Below, piece by piece: positions 60,262 through 64,000 of a DNA stretch of 64,000 nucleotides. The notes beneath the pieces are model-generated. The model did not search any database and had not been told where the DNA came from. It worked only from the letters and a program-made list of their open reading frames with translations. The position numbers and the translations under genes were made by a program. The stretch covers positions 4,148,162-4,212,161 of the forward strand of contig NZ_JQNQ01000001.1 in NCBI RefSeq assembly GCF_000745315.1, given 5' to 3'. Each line of letters starts with the position of its first letter. Positions within the stretch are counted from its first letter, which is position 1. This stretch comes from Salegentibacter sp. Hel_I_6 (GTDB lineage Bacteria; Bacteroidota; Bacteroidia; Flavobacteriales; Flavobacteriaceae).

Positions 60262-62652
60262 TTATTCGGTTCTAAGATTATTAGCAGGATTCTTCATTGC
60301 TGCTTTCACAACTCGTATTCCGACTGTCCCTAAAGCGATGAAAAAAACTACTCCTATGCTTTCAACAAGAACTAAAAGGCTTATTTCAGTACGATAAGCA
60401 AAATTAGTAAGCCACTGTTCTAAAAAATACCAGGTAAGTGGTACTGAAATAATACTTGCCAGTAAGATGAGCTTTATAGAATCTTTGGAGAAAATAGCTA
60501 CAATTTGACCAACGGAAGCTCCCAATACTTTTCGAATGCTGATCTCTTTTGTCTTTTTCTGAATAGTAAAAGTGATAAGACCGAATAAACCCAGGCAAGA
60601 AAGAAGGATGATCAAAAGACTGAAAATTTTTAGAATGCTACTTAACATAGTTTCTTTTCTAAATTCATTTTTAAGGTCATCGGATATCCAAGAGAAATCA
60701 AATCGATTTTCCGGATAAAAAGTATTGTAAGCTTTCTCTACTTTAGGAATTATTTTTTGAGGATCTTCTGTATCAATTATAATAAGCATATTCCCGAAAT
60801 CAGGATTTCTCACGGAACGAATTATTGTGGGAGATACTCGATTTCTAAGGGATTGGTTATGGAAATCCTTTATAATACCCACAGGTATCCCTTTAATCGT
60901 TTCATAAGGTCGATTTAGTTCTCCAATTTTAAGTCGCTTAGCCGTATATTCCGTAATTAAAACCGGATTTTGATCTTGATTTAATTCTTCCTCTTTGGAT
61001 GTTTCAGGACCTAATTGTTGTTCAGCAGAGTAATCTTTTCTGAATGTTCTGCCTTTAACCAATTGAAGCTCAAGAGTAGATTGAAAATCCTGATCACCAT
61101 CTATATAAAATGTTTCTAATTGTTCTCCGGGAAATTCAGGATCTTCCACATTCTGCGAAAATGTACCCCCTGCACTAGATGGAATCCATTGACCAATAGT
61201 GGCTCTTTCTATACCCGGTATCTTTAAAATTTCCTTTTTAAATGCACTGCCCTTCTCTCCCCAATTGGTAAATGAAATACGGAGGAGATTTTCTTTATCG
61301 AACCCTAAATCTTTCTGACCTAAAAACCGAAGTTGTTCCTGAACCACCATCGTACCTATAATAATTCCTACTGTAATTACAAATTGAGTGACGATAAGTG
61401 TTTTTCGAAAAGTTTCTGACTCTATGGGCGCCTTAAAGAAACTACTGGTTACCACAGTACTTCCTGGTCTGGAAATTACCCACGCTGGATATAGCCCGGT
61501 AATTAGGCTCACTAAAATAATTAAGCTTACAGCTGTAAAGACAAGCTTTAGGTTGCTAATAAAAGTTAATGGCAACAAATTCCCAGTGAAATTCTCCAGA
61601 GGGGTCAACGAGAAAAAATAGATGCTTAGCCCAAGTAAAAAACTAATTCCGAAAAAAAGAAAAGATTCCGTTAGAAACTGTAAAATAAGTCCTTTCCTAC
61701 TTGCTCCAAGTATTTTACGAAGTCCGGTAGTCTTTATTTTTTCGATGGTTCGTGCCGTACTTAAGTTGATAAAATTAATACAGGCAATCAACAATAAGAG
61801 AATTGCTATACCGGTTAGAATATTTATATTATTCTGGTTCCCTTTTACTTTCTGATAAATTTCTTCTGACCCTAAGTAGATTTCACCAATTGGCTGAAGT
61901 GAAAAATTTATTTCTCTATTATCTTCCACATTCTCCCTGTACCATTGATTGATTTTTTGAGAAAATAACGCGGGTGACACCTCAGCTTTTAAAAGCAGGT
62001 ACTGCGTTCCGTAAGGCATAAAACCATTTGAAGAAAAAGTGTTGGCATTAGATTTTTTAACTACTAGCGCCTCAGCCCTTAAATGGCTATTTACAGGTAA
62101 ATCTTCAATTATGCCGGTAATAATAAATTTTTCATTCTCACCAAAATTCGAGACATTCTCTATAATTTCACCTACCGGATTTGTTGCTGGAAAGTATAAA
62201 TTTTTAATTTTCTCAGAAATAACCAAATTCGGATATCCCTCTTGAAAAATTTCAGGATCGCCGCTAGTAATTTGAAAATCCAGTATATTCCAAATTTTCG
62301 GATTTACTTCAAGAGTTGACACTTCAATTTTATTCTGGTTAAATAAAAAAGTATTGTTGATACTCTCTACTGAAGAATAACTTTCAACCTGATCGAAATT
62401 CGCTGCCAAACTTGGGCCTAGTGGTAAAGGTATTGAGGCTTTTTTTGAACCAGTTGCCGGCTCTTCCTGATTTATCCTAACAATTCGTTCCCCTTTACTC
62501 CAATTTTTATCATAACTAAGTTCATTGATTACTACCGTAGCCACTAATAATGACGCAGCAATTCCTACACTTAAGCCACCGATATTAATTGAAGAATATA
62601 GAAGGTTGGACTTTATACTTCGCCAAGCCATTTTGAAGTGATTTTGAATCAT
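60262..62652 (-). CDS. MacB/FtsX-type ABC permease
   Basis: The protein has 796 residues with the same two-FtsX, two-periplasmic-domain layout as its neighbour. The coupling segments read TARTIEKIKTTGLRKILGAS near 300 and KKTKEISIRKVLGASVGQI near 700. Sequence identity to the other two permeases is low to moderate by eye, so these are old duplicates with divergent periplasmic domains. It lies 11 bases after the frameshifted permease gene. Whether the three work as a complex or with different partners is unknown. Confidence 0.93.
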   Translation of the reverse strand: MIQNHFKMAWRSIKSNLLYSSINIGGLSVGIAASLLVATVVINELSYDKNWSKGERIVRINQEEPATGSKKASIPLPLGPSLAANFDQVESYSSVESINNTFLFNQNKIEVSTLEVNPKIWNILDFQITSGDPEIFQEGYPNLVISEKIKNLYFPATNPVGEIIENVSNFGENEKFIITGIIEDLPVNSHLRAEALVVKKSNANTFSSNGFMPYGTQYLLLKAEVSPALFSQKINQWYRENVEDNREINFSLQPIGEIYLGSEEIYQKVKGNQNNINILTGIAILLLLIACINFINLSTARTIEKIKTTGLRKILGASRKGLILQFLTESFLFFGISFLLGLSIYFFSLTPLENFTGNLLPLTFISNLKLVFTAVSLIILVSLITGLYPAWVISRPGSTVVTSSFFKAPIESETFRKTLIVTQFVITVGIIIGTMVVQEQLRFLGQKDLGFDKENLLRISFTNWGEKGSAFKKEILKIPGIERATIGQWIPSSAGGTFSQNVEDPEFPGEQLETFYIDGDQDFQSTLELQLVKGRTFRKDYSAEQQLGPETSKEEELNQDQNPVLITEYTAKRLKIGELNRPYETIKGIPVGIIKDFHNQSLRNRVSPTIIRSVRNPDFGNMLIIIDTEDPQKIIPKVEKAYNTFYPENRFDFSWISDDLKNEFRKETMLSSILKIFSLLIILLSCLGLFGLITFTIQKKTKEISIRKVLGASVGQIVAIFSKDSIKLILLASIISVPLTWYFLEQWLTNFAYRTEISLLVLVESIGVVFFIALGTVGIRVVKAAMKNPANNLRTE

Positions 62653-62663
62653 TTTTTATTAAA

Positions 62664-64000
62664 TTATTCGGTTTTTAAACTTTTTACAGGGTTTGCAGTT
62701 GCGGCATTTATAGTTTTAAAGCTTATGGTTATTATTGCGATTAGAAGTGCAATAATTCCTGCGGAAATAAAAACCCATAAGCTCAGGTCAATTCTAAAAG
62801 CATAATTCTGCAGGAATTCTTTACTTAGGTACCAGGAGATTGGTGCTGCAATTAAAAATGCGATTCCGACCAGTTTTAGAAAGTCTGAAGTAAGCAACAA
62901 CGTGATTTTGCCCACGCTTGCCCCTATCACTTTTCTTATTCCAATTTCTTTTCTGCGTTGGGAAACCAATAACATTGACATTGCGAACAAACCAATACAA
63001 CTTAAAATTATGGCAATAATAGAACCACTGGTTATGAGCGTGGTCATTGTTCGTTCCCTTCGTAAGGTGCGCTCAATATTTTCATCAAGGAAAGATCCTG
63101 TGAAGGTGGCATTTGTTTCTATCTTATTCCAGGCTGCTTCAATTTTCTCTAAAGAATTTAGTGCATTTTGAGGTGCTACTTTCACATAGGCATACCGCAT
63201 ATTCCAGTTCGGTTTTAGAAACAACGTAAGCGGTTCTATTTCTTTGTCTAAATCCTGAAAATGATAATCCCTTATCACTCCTACCACATTAAAGGAACCG
63301 GACTCCTCCAGTTCGATCTTTGTATTAAGTGCATTCTCCTCTTGTAGTTGACTTGCCATTGTCTCATTAATAACAACTGCGAGACTGTCGGTAGCAAAAT
63401 TTCGATCAAAGGACCTTCCTCTTGAAAGATCGAGGCCCAGGGTTTCGATATAGTCATAATCAACCATTAAAATATTGGTTAAAACTTCCCTTCCTTTATA
63501 TTCAAAGCCAAGAACGCTGGTGGAGCGGCTTCCGTCCTTGCCGAGGCCCATGATATTATTGGAGGCGGTAATGCTTATAATGCCGGGATCACCGCTTAGT
63601 TCATCCCGGATTAATTGAATCGCCTGGGCATCTCTCGCTTTCCGTTAAGGGCGAAAGCAACTACCTGATCTTTGTTAAACCCTAAATCTTTGCTGCGCAT
63701 AAATTCCAGCTGGTTATTCAAAACAAGGGTACCGCTAATAAGCAGAATGGCAATTCCGAACTGTATAACAATCAAACCATCGCGAAGTCGATTTTTACCG
63801 GACATTTCAATTTTCCCTTTTAGGGCCTGAATAGTTCCCAATCGACTGAGTAATAAAGCTGGATAACCACCAGCAACCAGCGTAATAATTAGCAGGCATA
63901 TCAAAAAACCAAGAATCATTTCAGGGTTGGTCACAGAACTAAAGTTTGCCCGGGTTTGGAAAAGGGTCTGAAAAGATTCTAATAATGCCCCGGCTACCAA
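62664..64000 (-). pseudogene. MacB/FtsX-type ABC permease, frameshifted, N-terminus off the window
   Basis: The frame from the right edge reads a normal FtsX segment (GGYPALLLSRLGTIQALKGK, LGFNKDQVVAFALNGK) and stops at 63611. From about 63640 the normal continuation is in another frame: ARDAQAIQLIRDELSGDPG, then ITASNNIMGLGKDGSRS, to the stop at 62664, ending with the second FtsX set (QRRKEIGIRKVIGASVGK). One missing base near 63638-63643, beside a run of three A on the coding strand, explains both. Either a sequencing error at the short run or a real inactivating mutation. Without the shift it would be a normal third permease. Confidence 0.85.

Overview
The window looks like a chromosomal segment of a marine-type Flavobacteriaceae (Bacteroidota), in the Gramella/Salegentibacter/Zunongwangia/Flavobacterium range. 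Reasons: low G+C, few Shine-Dalgarno sites, promoters with the Bacteroidota -7 box TAnnTTTG, a tyrosine ammonia-lyase closely resembling the Flavobacterium johnsoniae enzyme, and family-typical proteins (ResB-CcsA fusion, long signal peptidase I, OMP_b-brl_3 receptor). Genus is not determined.

Layout. 1-3428: a partial 7TM-HD phosphodiesterase-type membrane protein, a thiolase and an NlpC/P60 hydrolase. 3431-20746 (minus): one tightly packed operon of 17 genes for an aryl-polyene (flexirubin/xanthomonadin-type) pigment. It runs from tyrosine ammonia-lyase through FabG, a lipid acyltransferase, dehydratases, thioesterase, ketosynthases, a catalytically dead ketosynthase (chain-length-factor-like), ACP, deacetylase, LolA-like protein, glycosyltransferase and MMPL exporter to a CoA-ligase-like enzyme. 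A divergent flavin enzyme with a halogenase-type W-x-W-x-V-P motif (20856) probably belongs to it. 22241-22615: tRNA-Ser(GCT) and tRNA-Pro(TGG).

22602-42802: an integrated genomic island of about 20.2 kb. A 15-bp copy of the 3' end of tRNA-Pro recurs at 42788-42802, and a 20-bp repeat lies just inside each end. A tyrosine integrase sits next to the tRNA. Cargo: a cytochrome c biogenesis fusion, a complete IS256-family element with target duplication, a DoxX-like protein, a signal peptidase I between two 19-bp repeats, a membrane-anchored LuxR-type regulator with an outer-membrane barrel and a small secreted protein, two unknown genes, an XRE regulator, and a 1059-residue HD-plus-Hsp90-type-ATPase protein against the right end. 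The HD-ATPase protein is the best candidate here for an undescribed (possibly defence) system.

43066-52117: chromosomal metabolism (deoC-deoD, serine hydrolase, DUF1080 protein, aldo/keto reductase, manA), a lipid A/cell-envelope glycosylation trio and tRNA-Arg(TCT). 52160-54823: a broken ORF, a paralogue of the island's small secreted protein and an EreA/ChaN-like lipoprotein. 54916-64000 (minus): an efflux or envelope ABC operon (TolC, LolD-like ATPase, GIN-domain protein, three MacB/FtsX-type permeases); the third permease carries an apparent single-base frameshift and runs off the window.
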